Origin: Rhynochetos jubatus
Taxonomy: Eukaryota > Chordata > Aves > Eurypygiformes > Rhynochetidae
Assembly: GCA_027574665.1 (NCBI GenBank)
Contig: CM050648.1
Location: 48,637,200 to 48,701,199, forward strand
DNA: 64,000 nt
Direction of reading: 5' to 3'
The translations under genes were made by a program, and so were the position numbers. The notes beneath the pieces were generated by a model that saw only the letters and a list, made by a program, of their open reading frames with translations, did not search any database and had not been told where the DNA came from. This document shows positions 48,906 through 61,500 of this stretch, one piece after another; position 1 is the first letter of the stretch; the number at the start of each line of letters is the position of its first letter.

Positions 48906-50187
48906 CAGAGAGATGTTAAAGCCTTTTGCTGTGTCCAACTCTGAGTATCACCAAAGATGTTTTAGGTGTTCATTTAAGTATCACCCCTGCAAACTTCCCA
49001 GGGCTTGACTCTTCTCATGTACTTTCTCCCACCCAATCCTCTCCACTCAGCTCTCAACCAGCTTGCTCTTTAAATTTCAGTGAACAAAACACATTGCCCT
49101 CTCACAGACATTGGTGCAATTCACATGATTTGCTACAGAATAAGCAACAAACAAACCCTGTTTACAGTGAACGCATTTTACTTTAGATGTTCAGCCTTGG
49201 GCACTGGCAAGTTACCCTCAGAATCTCCTCCAGTTTGCCCTTTTCTTGATTCTTTTTCCCCCAGCAGAAACCTCTGAATAAGTTTTCCCCTTTACTATTG
49301 TTTTTCCTTTCTTTGCAGCTGCCTCATTTGCTCTCTGATATACAGTTCACCCAGCTCAAATAGCTAGCAATAAGGTAGGCAGACACTGACTTGTAGCCAT
49401 ACATAGACCACCCAAATTAGCTCTAATCACATTTCACCTTTCCCATCTGAAATGAACAGCCACCAAAACTGGCTGCTGCTAAAGTTCTGAAAAGCATATT
49501 AAAGGCAAACTCACCAATGAAGTTTCACCATGTTTTTCTGAGCCATATTTATCTAGTTCATATTACTGGAATTTATGATGCCTGTGTAGTGCTGGATCTT
49601 TGCCCCCTGCTTTCATTTGCTTTTCCCATAACCGAAAAGCTAGCCTAGGTTAAACACAAAACATAACAGCTATAATCAGTAAAAAGAGAAAATCAGATGC
49701 AGTGTGAGATATTTGAGTCAAGCAGCACAGCTAGAAACTGAGCATAGAGGTGCTGTTGATTCAGTCTATGTGTAATGCTGAATAAGCTGGAAGCTGTTCT
49801 CAGGATCCTTTGTTTAAAAACTGAGTACCAAAGAAAGAATTTCAGCCAAGTACTGTCCCACAGCAATTGTAAAAGTCATTTAATTCCTTTTTCATTTCCT
49901 CAGATTACAGGCAGTCAAGAATCACACAAAGACAGAAAATCTATTCTTGGATACACTGGAATGGGTGAATCAGTTCAGATTAAATAAGCAACAGGCCAAA
50001 TCTTTGACTAAAACTTCAGCCAAGCAAATTCAGACAGTCTAGGATATGAAGGAGTTTAATTAGCTTTATGTTATTCTTTCTAGCTCACCACTTCATCATT
50101 TCTAGTGAAATCAGAATTGGAAATACTAAAATAACAGGAAAAACATATTCTTATGGATTTTTTCAAAACCTAGAGGCTCTTTGTATA

Positions 50188-50205
50188 CATACACCTAGGT
50201 GTATG
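50188..50205. repeat. Perfect 18-bp palindrome
   Basis: CATACACCTAGGTGTATG equals its own reverse complement. It contains CACCTAGGTG, that is two abutting E-box-like half sequences, but no factor is assigned. Confidence 0.85.
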
Positions 50206-50823
50206 CAGGATATTTTTTCATGTCTGTCTGTATTTGGAAGCAAATGAATGCACAATAGGAAATTACAAGAAATAATTTAAAAAATATTTAAAATTGCATG
50301 CTGGGACATAGATGCAAATTTTTCATTTGTAAATGAGCTTCTTGACAGAGTGCTGGTAGATGGATCCATACCTCCTTCCTTGCCATATCTGATGCTCAAT
50401 GCACGTGTCAATTTTAAATCCTGCTATCTACAGAAAACCTATTGTGTGAGTGTCAAACAGTTCATTCTATTTAGCTTTGAATACATTGTATTATATATGA
50501 AAACCTAGTAAATCACAAAAACCAGACAAAGCAGAGCAGTGCACAATGTAGGATTGCCCATTTAAATGTTTGGGAACTTTCTGAGCTTCTGTTACTAATG
50601 AAACCTGTGTGCTGCTAGAAGCTTGTTCCAAAATCTTCAGGATTAATTTGCTATCACTATGGATGACAAGCATTCACACACAGAATAATGATATTTTTAA
50701 TTCAGAATTTATCATGTTATGTGATGTCATAAATTAAATAAAACTATATTAATTCGGAGCGAAAACATCCTTTCATTGTATAGCAATCTGTTCTCACATG
50801 ACTGTGCTTTACAGAAAAAATTT

Positions 50824-50838
50824 GGGGGGGGGGGGGGG
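50824..50838. repeat. Poly(G) tract, 15 nt
   Basis: Fifteen uninterrupted G residues follow AAATTT. Long poly(G) runs are rarer than poly(A) in vertebrate DNA and prone to sequencing error, so the length is uncertain. Confidence 0.85.
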
Positions 50839-53195
50839 TATGAAATATTTCTCCTGTAAGAAAAAAAGAAAAAAAAACCAAAAACATTTCAAAACCTGGT
50901 GAGGAAGTTTGCAGGAAGAAATGTCTGGAATAATAAACTGAATACAATCAGTGTTAAGACAAAAAAGAGCACAGCAGATTAAAGTGTTTGCTTAAAACAG
51001 AAATAAATCTGATGTCACTTTTCAGTCTCCCTCATTCAAACAGGATGATATTTGTTGCCACAAGTTTTGTTCCAGTGGGATGGGATAAAAACTGAGGGCT
51101 AGACTGAACAACCTTTTTTCTAGTGGAAAACCTGTAGATGAAATCATGTGTGAAAACTGGCATAAAATCCATCTTGTTCCTGATAGTTCTTTTACTGAAG
51201 TCAGAAGGACAAGAAGCAGCATAAGCTAAACAAAATGGCAGCAGATGGAACACTTCTTGAACTACTTCTTTAACATGACAGATCCAGAAACCCTAACCCA
51301 TAGGCCCTTTAGCACATCACAAAAAAAGGACCCTAAACATGAACAGGCACATCAGGCTTTCCATTGACACAATTAATTTCTCTTCTAACACAGAAGTAAC
51401 AAACAAGAAAAAGCTAGATCTGTCAATAATTAAAATTCATACCTGTCTGGGAAGAGACACACAAATAAAGGGCATGAAGACAGCTCCTCCAGCCACTAGA
51501 CCCCAGCACAGTGGATATCTTTCAACCAGTCATTCTTTCCATTAAGACAACTCTGAATAGCTCCTTGCATCAGGCAAGCTCTATGCAACTCCTTCTGCAT
51601 TCCTATAAAGGGGTCTTTATTTCCATATCCTTGGAGTCTGAGCTCTGCTTCTGCTTTCTGCTGTGTGCTGGCACCCTGTACGTCTCAGGTCCTGCAAGGA
51701 GGTACACACACCAGTAAGTCTCTTGTGCTTGGGTTTCTCCTTTGTAAGCCCCATTCTTCCTTCCTGGATTTGAAAATAATATTTCCATAATTTTCTTAAT
51801 TCAGGACAGGAGTGCATAAAGTTACTGCCTTGGAGCACCTGAACTAACTCTCTTTGGGATGAAACCAGAAGTTTCCAATGAATTCACCTAATGGGTTCCA
51901 AACACCAAAAGGCATTAAGCCCACACAACCGGCCCACAATAGTTGCTGAGAGAGAAAGGCCTTTCTCTGCCCTGGTGAAAAAAAGCAGCCTACTACCCTG
52001 CCTTCATGTGAGGTTTCAGCCTGCCTCAAAATAGGAAAAAAAGTCAGGTAACCTTCCTCCCAGCTGACAGAGAGCATAGCACATTGCATTTAGGTGGAAA
52101 ACTGAAGGAAAATCAGGCAGTGCTAACATCTCCCAGCATCTGTGGCACTTGTGAATATCGCAGTGCCTCAAAGGGAATGCTTCACTGTTGGCTAAAGGAT
52201 TCCTTGGGGAAGTGAGAGTTCTGGCTCAGATTGATCTCTTCAGTTTCCTTTCGCTGTCCTTCCTGGTTGTCTTCTTTCTCCTCAGAGAACTCATATTGTA
52301 TGAAATGTTGTGGGAGAGACCCTATAGTATTAACTTCTTCATTCCAGGAGATAGCTGGGAAGCTGGAATGGAGATGCTTGGCTGTGTTTGGACTTGGGTC
52401 ATTATGAGCATACCCAAAAGAGGCACTGAAGAAAAATTGCTAGCAGAATTTAAGGTGAATCTAGATTTTTAAGAGTTGACTGGAGATGTAAATGCCAATG
52501 AAACACAACAGGACATTTAGGCACCTTGGTATTCACACCGTGCAAGGGCCAGATACAAACTCATCAAGCTAATGGTGATCAGAGTTCTACATCTGCACAT
52601 TTTGGTTCAGCATGGTAGAAAGACACAACCTAAGTATTAAAAGTAATGCTTTCCTGCTAATGCGTAGCCTTGGCTGTAAACAGTACCTATTAAGCCAGGC
52701 ACTAATTTTACAAAAATGGAAATGTAACCTTCCAGACCCAGATCCAATGCAGTCTTGTCTGGTTTGGGTATTCTAATCATGTTCTATATGAAGTGTATGC
52801 ACATTTTACATCTTCTCTGAATATAACCTTCCGTGTTTGGATTAGATTTCCAGGTCTCGTAAAATAGAGCATTCTAAATGTGCAGGTCATTACAGATGGA
52901 AACAGATCAATACATTTCATGTTCCCAGCTAAAGTGGAGTCAAATTATTCCCCCTCACTTGAATTTGACCTTTAGTCTTTCTTTTGATGTTCTAAGTACC
53001 ATTAATATAAACATAATTAGAAAATTTCTGATAATAGGATGATTTTCAATTTAGAAGGAAAAAGCATAACATGGCCTGAAGGCTGGAACATTTACGAGGT
53101 GCAGAGAACTGTATTCTGCAGGTGAAGCAAGGTGGTACAGTTCAGAACTCTGGGTCCACAGTAACGTTTGAACCCAAACTTGCTATATTTGTACC

Positions 53196-53209
53196 AAAAA
53201 AAAAAAAAA
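53196..53209. repeat. Poly(A) tract, 14 nt
   Basis: Fourteen A residues, isolated, with no retroposon body recognised. Confidence 0.8.
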
Positions 53210-53225
53210 GACCAAAACTTGGGAT

Positions 53226-53243
53226 GCATGCATGAATGCATGC
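53226..53243. repeat. Interrupted palindrome GCATGCAT-GA-ATGCATGC
   Basis: Two perfect 8-bp arms are separated by GA. The arms are themselves made of alternating GCAT words, so the structure may come from a short (GCAT)n repeat. Confidence 0.8.
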
Positions 53244-56200
53244 TTAAGGCAGTTGAATTCCATCCAAAGAACTGAATTCATCATTTCGTCAATAAGCTCC
53301 AGTGTCAGATAAGTCAAATCACATATTAAGCTTCTCATAAATGGCTCTCCTAATTTCTTATTTTCTGGGTAACCAGGTTGAGAACCTAGGTTCTGTTTTA
53401 CAGAGATACTGACTAATTACAGCTGTAAAATTCAAGCCATGGAAAACACTTACATACAGAAAATGCTTTAAACATGCTAAAGGCTTCAAAAAATCAGTGG
53501 TTTTGTGTTCCAGTATTTGAAAGTTTAAGCTGCAGCTTCTTGGTACACTTCTTACTCATACGCAAATGGAGACTATCTCCTTACTTTACCTAATGCCTAA
53601 AGAAGATAAATTCATTGCAGACATAAGGCAAATATTTTGCAGTACTTGGCTACCTAAGAAAGCCAGATGGAAGGCTGATAGGACTTTTTTAAAACATAAC
53701 ATGTCTCTGTGGCTACCCATGAATTCTGCACCTGGCATCACCTGGGTATATGTGTCACCTTCACATACCAGTGATATGATGGAACAAAATCCAGAACTGC
53801 ATCATCTCTACTCCGCCAATTTTTTTCCTTTATTTCTTTATGCACTGGTTTTCATGGAAAAGAAATCTGGTTGAGCTGATCACATCAGGGCCTTGGTAAG
53901 TTCCAATCAGCAAAAGAGGATAGCTACAGGGAAGAAAATTATAGTGTCACTAGAGCAGAATTATACATAGTGTGTTTAATAGAATATAGAGTGTATACCA
54001 AAAATAAATCATATATTCAATAGCTCAATAGACACAATCTATCCTCTGCAATGAATAAGACCAAAAAATAGTGTAGTAGAAGCAAGACCCATGGGAAACC
54101 AAGCATAACATGTACAAAGTGGAGATTAATGCAGAAAAAAGCTCATATTTCTTCAGATAACTGTGATATTGTCATTTTCTAAACGTTATAACCGTATGTT
54201 TTTCATATATGTATATACATTAATCATCATATATTTTTTAATAGATTTCCATAAGTAAAACAGTACTTAGTTCAGGAAAGCATAAGGCTCTCCAATTTCA
54301 TCAGACATGTTCAGGCAGACAATAGCTTGTAGAAAACAAAAATATGATACTCAAACAAAGAACATTACATTTTGTCCTTATTTCACTTCAAACAATAGCC
54401 AAAACCATTGCTTATAGCAGTCATTTTGGACATTGCAAGGGCTCTGGAGAGAGATGGGAAAGCTGCTGGGCAGAGCCATCAGGTGTACTAATGAGATAAG
54501 GGAGCTGGAGAGCTTATTTGAAAATAGTTGGAGAAGTTAGGAGGAGGGAGTTTGTTTTGGTTTTTTTTTTCATTTTTGGGCCACACATACTCCGAGAAAG
54601 ATTTATATTGCATATCTCAACGGACCCACATAGTATACCTGTAAGAAATACCAAACAATTATAAGGAGTGCCCAGTAACTTCTGCTCTCAGTGGATATAT
54701 GTACAGAGATGATGAAAAGGAAACTAAACACCAAATTGAATAACACAGCCTCTAAAATAAATCACACTATTCAGCTCAACTGTAACCAACATTCTCAACA
54801 TTCATTTGGCAAAATAATAACAAACTATTGCCAGCTCTGCAGAGTCTTGGAAATTCATTTCATTTTTTAAAAATGTTGCTTTCTTTTGCTTCTAGAAAAG
54901 AAAATCAGTGTGTGGAGAATGTTTAAGAATGTGTCTTCTTTCCATATCAGATAATGCAGATATAACTGACTGACCTGCTTATTCTCTTGGGGGAAAAAAA
55001 AATAAATCAATGAAAACAATTAGTTAAGTGGAGATTATATGTTTGATGGTTCAGCAATGTTCAATTATTTCCAAATGTGGGTATCCTAACCTTGTTGACG
55101 AGTGCAAGTTATTTAGATTATTCATGCAAACTAAAAATGAATCAGAAAAAAGGCTTTTGACTTATAAAATGGTTTCAGCTCATTTTTTCTCTTGATTATG
55201 ATCTCTACTTGTTTAAAACATACAGACTGTTCTGAAATCATACATCACACAAAAAATAGAGATCTGAAAATTTTTCAGTGTTTCCTCTTAATCTTCAACC
55301 TTTCTGTTACCAGTGAGTTAATGCCCCTGAAGCTTTTTATATATTTCCTTCCACTAAAGCTGACAAAAAATACGATTCAGAAACCATTGAGATAGGTTTC
55401 TTCAGTTTAACAGAATACTTCTACTTTTTATATAAGAAAAAAAATATGAACATAAAATTTGTATGCATGCTTATGTTCTTTCAACATTAATGCTCTTTGG
55501 ATCTTTTGTCACATAAGTCTTTGGGGTTTTCTGGGAAAAATCACACAAATAAATGCTTTGTATATTTTAAAAAATAAAAATAACTCACTATGCTTCTTTA
55601 TGAACATGAGATGATCATATCTCTTTTGAAACACCTCTATGTGAGTGTAAACTACAAAATGCTCTCAGATCTTTAGTAGATCAAAAAGCTCATGACTTTG
55701 AAATTAAGCCTCAGTTAACTGCAGAATCTTCTTCATATTTGGATATTTTATGATCAGTAAAATTTTGGATATTTAAAGTCATGGCTGAGATCAGCGGAAA
55801 GTGGGGTGAAGTACTTCTTGTATGACTTTGTGGTCATATGGGTTCAAAGGAGGCTGCTCAGCAAACCTGCTTGTAGAAGAATTAATTTTGGAGGTCTTAG
55901 TCAGCAAGAACATTAACCTTTTAAGACACTTAGATAGATTTCTTCAGAAATTCTGTCCCTACTGATCTCACTAAGACTTTGCTTTGACATAACTGGGGCT
56001 TGTGTATTGAGCTGTTGAAGATCACTAGATTTGCCCTCATTCTGTCTGAGAAAGAGTATTTTCTTCTTCCATTCAAATGAAGTCCTCCCAGACCAGAGTC
56101 TTATGCAATGACAGCAAGAATGTGGTCAGCTAAAGATGACACAACTGTCAACCAAATGCCTTTGCTAACACATTACAGGACATTCCTGTCCAGTAGATCT

Positions 56201-56255
56201 GGTGAAGAAAAGGATGTAACAAAGCATGGATGACCACTTTTTTTAAAATTCTACT

Positions 56256-56469
56256 TCTCCTCTCCTCTCCTCTCCTCTCCTCTCCTCTCCTCTCCTCTCC
56301 TCTTCTCTTCTCTTCTCTCCTCTTCTCTTCTCTTCTCTTCTCTCCTCTTCTCTTCTCTTCTCTTCTCTTCTCTTCTCTTCTCTTCTCTTCTCTTCTCTTC
56401 TCTTCTCTTCTCTTCTCTTCTCTTCTCTTCTCTTCTCTTCTCCTCTTCTCTTCTCTTCCTTTCCCTTCT
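56256..56469. repeat. Pyrimidine pentanucleotide repeat (TCTCC)n/(TCTTC)n
   Basis: Nine TCTCC units (56256-56300), then mostly TCTTC units with single TCTCC units inserted in phase (56316-56320, 56341-56345), then 19 uninterrupted TCTTC (56346-56440) and a degenerate end that runs into poly(T). About 40 units in total; the two unit types differ by one transition. The stop-free frames on both strands are a by-product. The tract is pyrimidine-only on the plus strand, the opposite polarity to the 47.5-kb repeat. Confidence 0.97.
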
Positions 56470-56889
56470 TTTTTTTTCCTAATTGAAGATTCAGATTCAA
56501 GAATCATGTATTTGAATAGCAAACATGAAATTCATGTCTGCCGTATTATCTCACTTATTAGTTTTTGGTACATCTCAAAATTATGTAGTGCACTATTTTG
56601 TCAAAATTTGAATCAACACTAGGGATTGGGGGCACTATAACTGACTACCTCAGCAATCAACTGTTCTTTTTCTTTACTTCCGTAATGGTGTGTCGCATTA
56701 AGGAAAGCCTAGCGTAAAAGAAAGGCAGAATAAAAATGCAGTAATGTGAGGAAGCCAATGAAAAAAAAAAAAAAAACAAGCAAGGATCAACACAGTATCT
56801 TAAAGCTATATTTAGGCACACTCAGCTGGGACACGGGGAAGGAGAATAATTATGGAGGTTAGATGTGTCAGAAGTTAGGAAATTAACCT
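56470..56889. other. Unique non-coding stretch
   Basis: Nothing recognisable except a 16-A run at 56761-56776. Confidence 0.5.
56761..56776. repeat. Poly(A) tract, 16 nt
   Basis: Sixteen A residues. It precedes the SINE-like relic at 56890 by more than 100 bp on its 5' side, so it is not the tail of that element. Confidence 0.8.
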
Positions 56890-57076
56890 CTGATTGAGAA
56901 GCCTTGCATTCAATTCCCCACTGTGCCACAGACTTTCTAGGTGAAACTGTGGTCAATTCCTTTCACTTCTGCCTTAAATTCAATTCTCCACATGCAAAAC
57001 TGAGGATAATAACACTCCCCCAACACATACTGTTGATGATATTCATTATTTGAATATTACAATGGCTTAGAGCATA
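56890..57076 (+). mobile_element. MIR/CORE-SINE-like ancient relic
   Basis: Segments matching a MIR-type SINE appear in the right order: GCATTCAATTCCCCACTGTGCCAC (compare GGTTCGAATCCCAGCTCTGCCAC), then TTTCTAGGTGAAACTGTGGTC, then TTCCTTTCACTTCTG, then ACATGCAAAACTGAGGATAATAACA (compare TCTGTAAAATGAGGATAATAATA). A tail with CAATGGCTTAGAGCA follows (compare AAAGCGCTTAGAACA). The last part is the segment MIR shares with L2 LINEs. This agreement over ~180 bp is unlikely by chance. Such elements are very old and not active in birds. The precise family (MIR, another CORE-SINE, or an L2/L3-type tail) is undecided. Confidence 0.7.
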
Positions 57077-58507
57077 TAGATTTGAATAAGGGCAAACAGA
57101 AGGACAAAAGAAACAGGGTTTGTCTAGAAGCTGAACTGCCTCCAGAGGGGAAGTCTCCAGAATAATTATAGCCATTAAGACAAACTCTGCCTTCAGTGGG
57201 TTGCAATTCAGATTGTCAAAATTCATGCTGTAATGTTACCCTGGGTATTTATTCCCTTAAATCTCCTCTTCTTCTTTGTTTAAATCAGAGCCCTAGGATA
57301 ACTTGGCCCAATTTTTATGCTGCAAAAGAATGGTATTTATTAATATGTTGCTCTTTCAGTTTAAGTCTATAATTTAAAGCAACTATGAAAGTCAAGATTT
57401 AGTAAAACCTATGTCCAAAAGTTCACAGAAGCCCTGGTAAGGCTGACACTTTTATTGAAACTTGTCCTAAATTATATCAATTACTCAATTTGTGGTATTA
57501 TATAGACTTAACTATCAGAGGTTGGGGTTTTTTTCTGCTGCCCTAAGTATAGTTATATATAGTTTGCAAAGAGCCAGCTGATAATTGTATCTGTTTCTGT
57601 ACATTATTTCATTTAAAAATGTATTTTGTAGACCTTATGTTTACTGCTTTCAATGTGAGCTGATGAACTACTGAGACTGAAACAATGCTTCTCTGCAACC
57701 CATCACGGTCAGCATAGTTCTAAGTTGTATCGAATCATGAGGTCCCTTCTAAAAGAAGACAGGCCATGAAAAGACATTTCATGGAGACGATTAACAGTAG
57801 TAAAAAAAGGGCAGAAGACCAGCCAATAGTTTATATGTACACCCACAGTCTCTGTCTTCCCTATAGCAAATACATAGACAGCTCAGCTGTCTGCAGCTTT
57901 CTCATGCCTTCTAAATACTTCTGTATATCATTGGTTCACATGTGCATTCCACAGGTTATACAGGAGTAAGAGCAATTAATTGACCTGTATAGTCAAATGA
58001 AGTTGTAATCTTTGTTATTTTGTTCCTCTTATTTGCATCACCTGCTCCAATACCACTTCTTAAGAGGCATCTGCAAAACTACACAGCCTTCTTCCCCACT
58101 TGTGCAGGTCATGTTCTTGATGTGGCCTCTTAAATGGAACAATTTATGCTCAGGGAAGTGAGTCACACTTCAGTTAATGACGATGCTGAAGCCAGTAGGG
58201 GACAATGTAAAGGTTAACATGAATATTTTGCAACTGATATATTAACAGCATCATTCAGTTTTCCTGGGAAGTGAACGATTGCTGTCCACCAACTTGGTCC
58301 TGCTCAATATAAATGACTGTAAAAAACAGAAGATCCAAAGCATAGATTTAATTCAGGCAATAACTCACTAAAAAGTACCCAAAGATAGGAGGAAATATTT
58401 TTAATTGGTTTCATCAACTGTAAATGTTGATCTCAGTTTCATAAAGTGATTCCTTCGTAACACTCACAGTGTCTTCCATAGTCAGTCAGTCAGCTAAAAT
58501 TTACAAC
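57077..58507. other. Unique AT-rich non-coding stretch
   Basis: No gene, RNA or repeat is recognised apart from short AGTC repeats at about 58480-58492. Confidence 0.5.
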
Positions 58508-58580
58508 TTGTGCATGACTTTAAGCCCCTGTGATAAAGTCTTAGAGTTATAGTCCATTGAAATCAATTAAACTGCTTATC
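58508..58580. repeat. Possible ancient dispersed repeat relic
   Basis: TTGTGCATGACTTTAAGCCCC, then TTATAGTCCATTGAAATCAATTAAACTG resembles the GCATGCTTTAAGCAC...AGTCCCATTGACTTCAATGGGACT layout of the old repeat type noted near 48.8 kb. Identity is low and the call tentative. Confidence 0.33.
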
Positions 58581-61500
58581 AGGAGGCCTTAGAGTAGGCT
58601 ATAAGGACAATTGAAAAGTTCTGAAATTTAGTCGTTCATTAAAAAGCAAGAATAATCAAACATTGATCAGTGTGTTACTTCCAAATGTTCTGAAAATGTC
58701 TACACACATAACATTTACAGGATTTTAATAGGTAGTCTCAAAATGGTGTTTTGAACCTCTATATAATAGAGCTATAACAGATTTCCATTATATTATGAAT
58801 AAATCTTTCATTATGGAATTATAAAAGAAATCAATTTTCTTAGCTGAATTCATGACTTTTACTATATAATAGGAGAGTTTGCATCTTAATAAGAGCATTT
58901 GCATCTTAAACAAAAACAAAGCACAGAAATCTAACCACATACTGCATATTACAGAAGCAAGCCTTGCATACCTATGAAATCCTACAAATGAAGAGTTTTA
59001 ACTGATATTCTGTATACTACTTCATACTTAACACTTTTTGTCACTATTTTTATTCTATATGACAGAACATTAATTAATCAAGGGGTTTTATCAAGATTTT
59101 TGATCTTTTTTGTGGATTTAAGCCAGGACTCAAACACTACTCTCAGGAAGGTTTGGGTGTGATTCTTGGATTTTTTAATTTGAATATTTGAAAGCAAACA
59201 CCTTAAGTCAATAAATTTTCAGACAGATTTACTTAAGACATCTTTCCTAGAGCATAAGATAGATTGTTTTCCTTAGCTCTTAGTCCCGGCTCCCACTCTG
59301 GTAGCAGATCCAGCTTGTAGAGTCCTGAAGACAACCCAGGACTCTAATAGAAGTAGTATAACCACTATACCAATGACCAAAACTGTAATTCTGAAAAATA
59401 AAAAGGAATTATCTCTCTCTTTCACCTACATGCCTAAAAAACGTATTTCCATCAAACTTTGCCATCTCAATATGCTTTCCTTCCCTAGCTGCTTTTCCTT
59501 TTATCTTTTCTCTCACAGTTTTAAAATAATAAACAGGAAAAAAAATAATATCTCTATATTAGACTGTTTTTAATTGTTTTCAAGGTTCACCTGATATGAT
59601 TCAGATCACAACATCTTGCAAACAAACCACTCAACCCAGCTGAAATAATAAGAATGTAAGTAGTAAGTCGTAACTCTAGTCCATTCCATGTTGGTTCTGT
59701 CCTCCAAAGATCTTCCATGCAGAACCAAGAGAACAAGGAACTTAAATGCTACAAGTTGCATGAAATATAGCCCATATTTATCTAAAAGTATGTGGTAGAC
59801 TGTATCCTAACACAAGTGAAACACTGATGGTCTCAATAGTAGTAAGCTGTATGGGCCCCAAAGGACCGAAAAAAAAAAGGCACCAGCAAGTGTCATTTCT
59901 TGGAAAATTTTTTAAGCTGTTGATTCATTTTACTTCTGGCAGTTGTTTTTTTGTGTGTATCTAGTGAAACAGTACCTTGTACTATAGTATTCACAACTGT
60001 AACGGCAGCCATCCCGAGTAGTAATCCCATACAGCATTTCCTACAACTGAATCACAGTTGTCCACATTTGGCCCTGGCATGAACGCCACTCATAGACAAA
60101 TAAACCATTGTTTAAACAGCAGATGGATCAGGAGGAGTGGGAAATGATCCCACTCCCATCTTTAGTCCTGCCAGAAGCTGACTGTGTCACTTGGCCATTG
60201 AACTTGGCTGTGACAGCTGACACCAAAGGGGAGAGACAGGTTGTGTTGCCCGGTGTCTTGGAGCACTGGACTGCAGGGCTGGGAAGCCCCTTCCAGAAGC
60301 AGCAGTCATTCTCCACGGTCCCCCTTTGCACCCTATATGAAAACATACTGCTAGACCAGTTACCAGAGCAGGGTTCCCCCATCCATCCCAACACGAGCTT
60401 ACCTGCAAATGGGTCCTTGAAGATATTTCTGAGAAAAAAAGAGTATTCTTCCAGCCTGTCCTTCCTCTTTTCCCTTAGTAACAATCCTTTCTGAGTCTGA
60501 GTTAAAAGGGTACATGTCTTCTGGTGTAAAAAGGAATCCAGCCTAACATTTCTCTGAAGGCACTCATAATCAAACAGCATAAATCATATAGTTAACCTTT
60601 TGACACAGTAGTTTTAATTAATAGGTTTTTAATCATACATGACAAGATATATCTGCTAATGAGTGATGACACAGGCTAGAGAAAGGACTATGGTATTGAG
60701 CCTCAGGAATTCTGTGTTAAGTATGACTGTATTATTGACCTGCGTGGATTACAGCAACTAGCTTACATCCTCGTTCAGGAAAGTTCCCAAGTTTCAATAT
60801 GAATGTGTGAGTTGCCTATAGACTTTCTGAAGTACCTTTTTGAATCAAAACCACTTCCAGGTAGCCTTGTATTTCAAACTGGACAATAGTGACTATTTAA
60901 TCTAATTGTACTTTCGCAAGAACAGAAGGATAATTTAGAAACACTTTGGGGCTAAAAGATGTCACTCACCTCTGCATCTTGAGATAGTTTATTTACTAGT
61001 CTGTTCAGACAAGCTTTTCTTCTTAAACACAGCTAAAGAAGATGGAGGAGAAAGGCTTTATTTCCATGTAATGTTATGATGTGTTTGATGGTCCAGTTCA
61101 GTAGAAGATCAATAGGATATGAATATTCCCCCAGAGACCTTCATCATTACTGGTGTAGCCCTCATCACAATTCAACACATTTATTGCTCTGGCGCTTTTC
61201 ACAGATGGCTGTGACACTAGTTTTCCTCCTTGGTTTTATTTTAGCAACTGTACTTTAAAGAAAACAAGCTGGACTAACAAATCTTGTTAAGATTCTAACA
61301 TAAAGAACTAGAAGGATAGAAAAATCTCAGTTAAGAGTGAAATGTACCATATGCCCTCCAACAACTATGCATCATGTAGAAACACCTTTGTGACCATCTT
61401 ATTGTTCCCAAAAGCATATGGATGTGTGTAGAGATAAAATTTTCACTCCAAGCTGTAATTTTTTTCTTTTCATTATTTTTTTGGTCAGGTCTGAAAAATA

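Larger units (their letters stand above)
48906..56255. other. Unique AT-rich non-coding stretch
   Basis: No gene or classifiable transposon in ~7.3 kb. Small features are an 18-bp palindrome (50188-50205), a 15-G run (50824-50838), poly(A) at 53196-53209 and an interrupted palindrome (53226-53243). The longest open frames (52188-52472, 53566-53874) show no identifiable domain. Confidence 0.5.

Noticed and set aside
56148-56622. Open frames rich in SLLF or REEK repeats on both strands
   Set aside because: They are by-products of the TCTCC/TCTTC simple repeat.
60108-60580. Overlapping open frames of 128 (+) and 150 (-) codons in a GC-richer patch
   Set aside because: Both strands are open with no recognisable domain, no clear splice sites at the edges and no codon pattern favouring one strand. 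A degenerate gene piece cannot be excluded; a protein search of both translations would decide.
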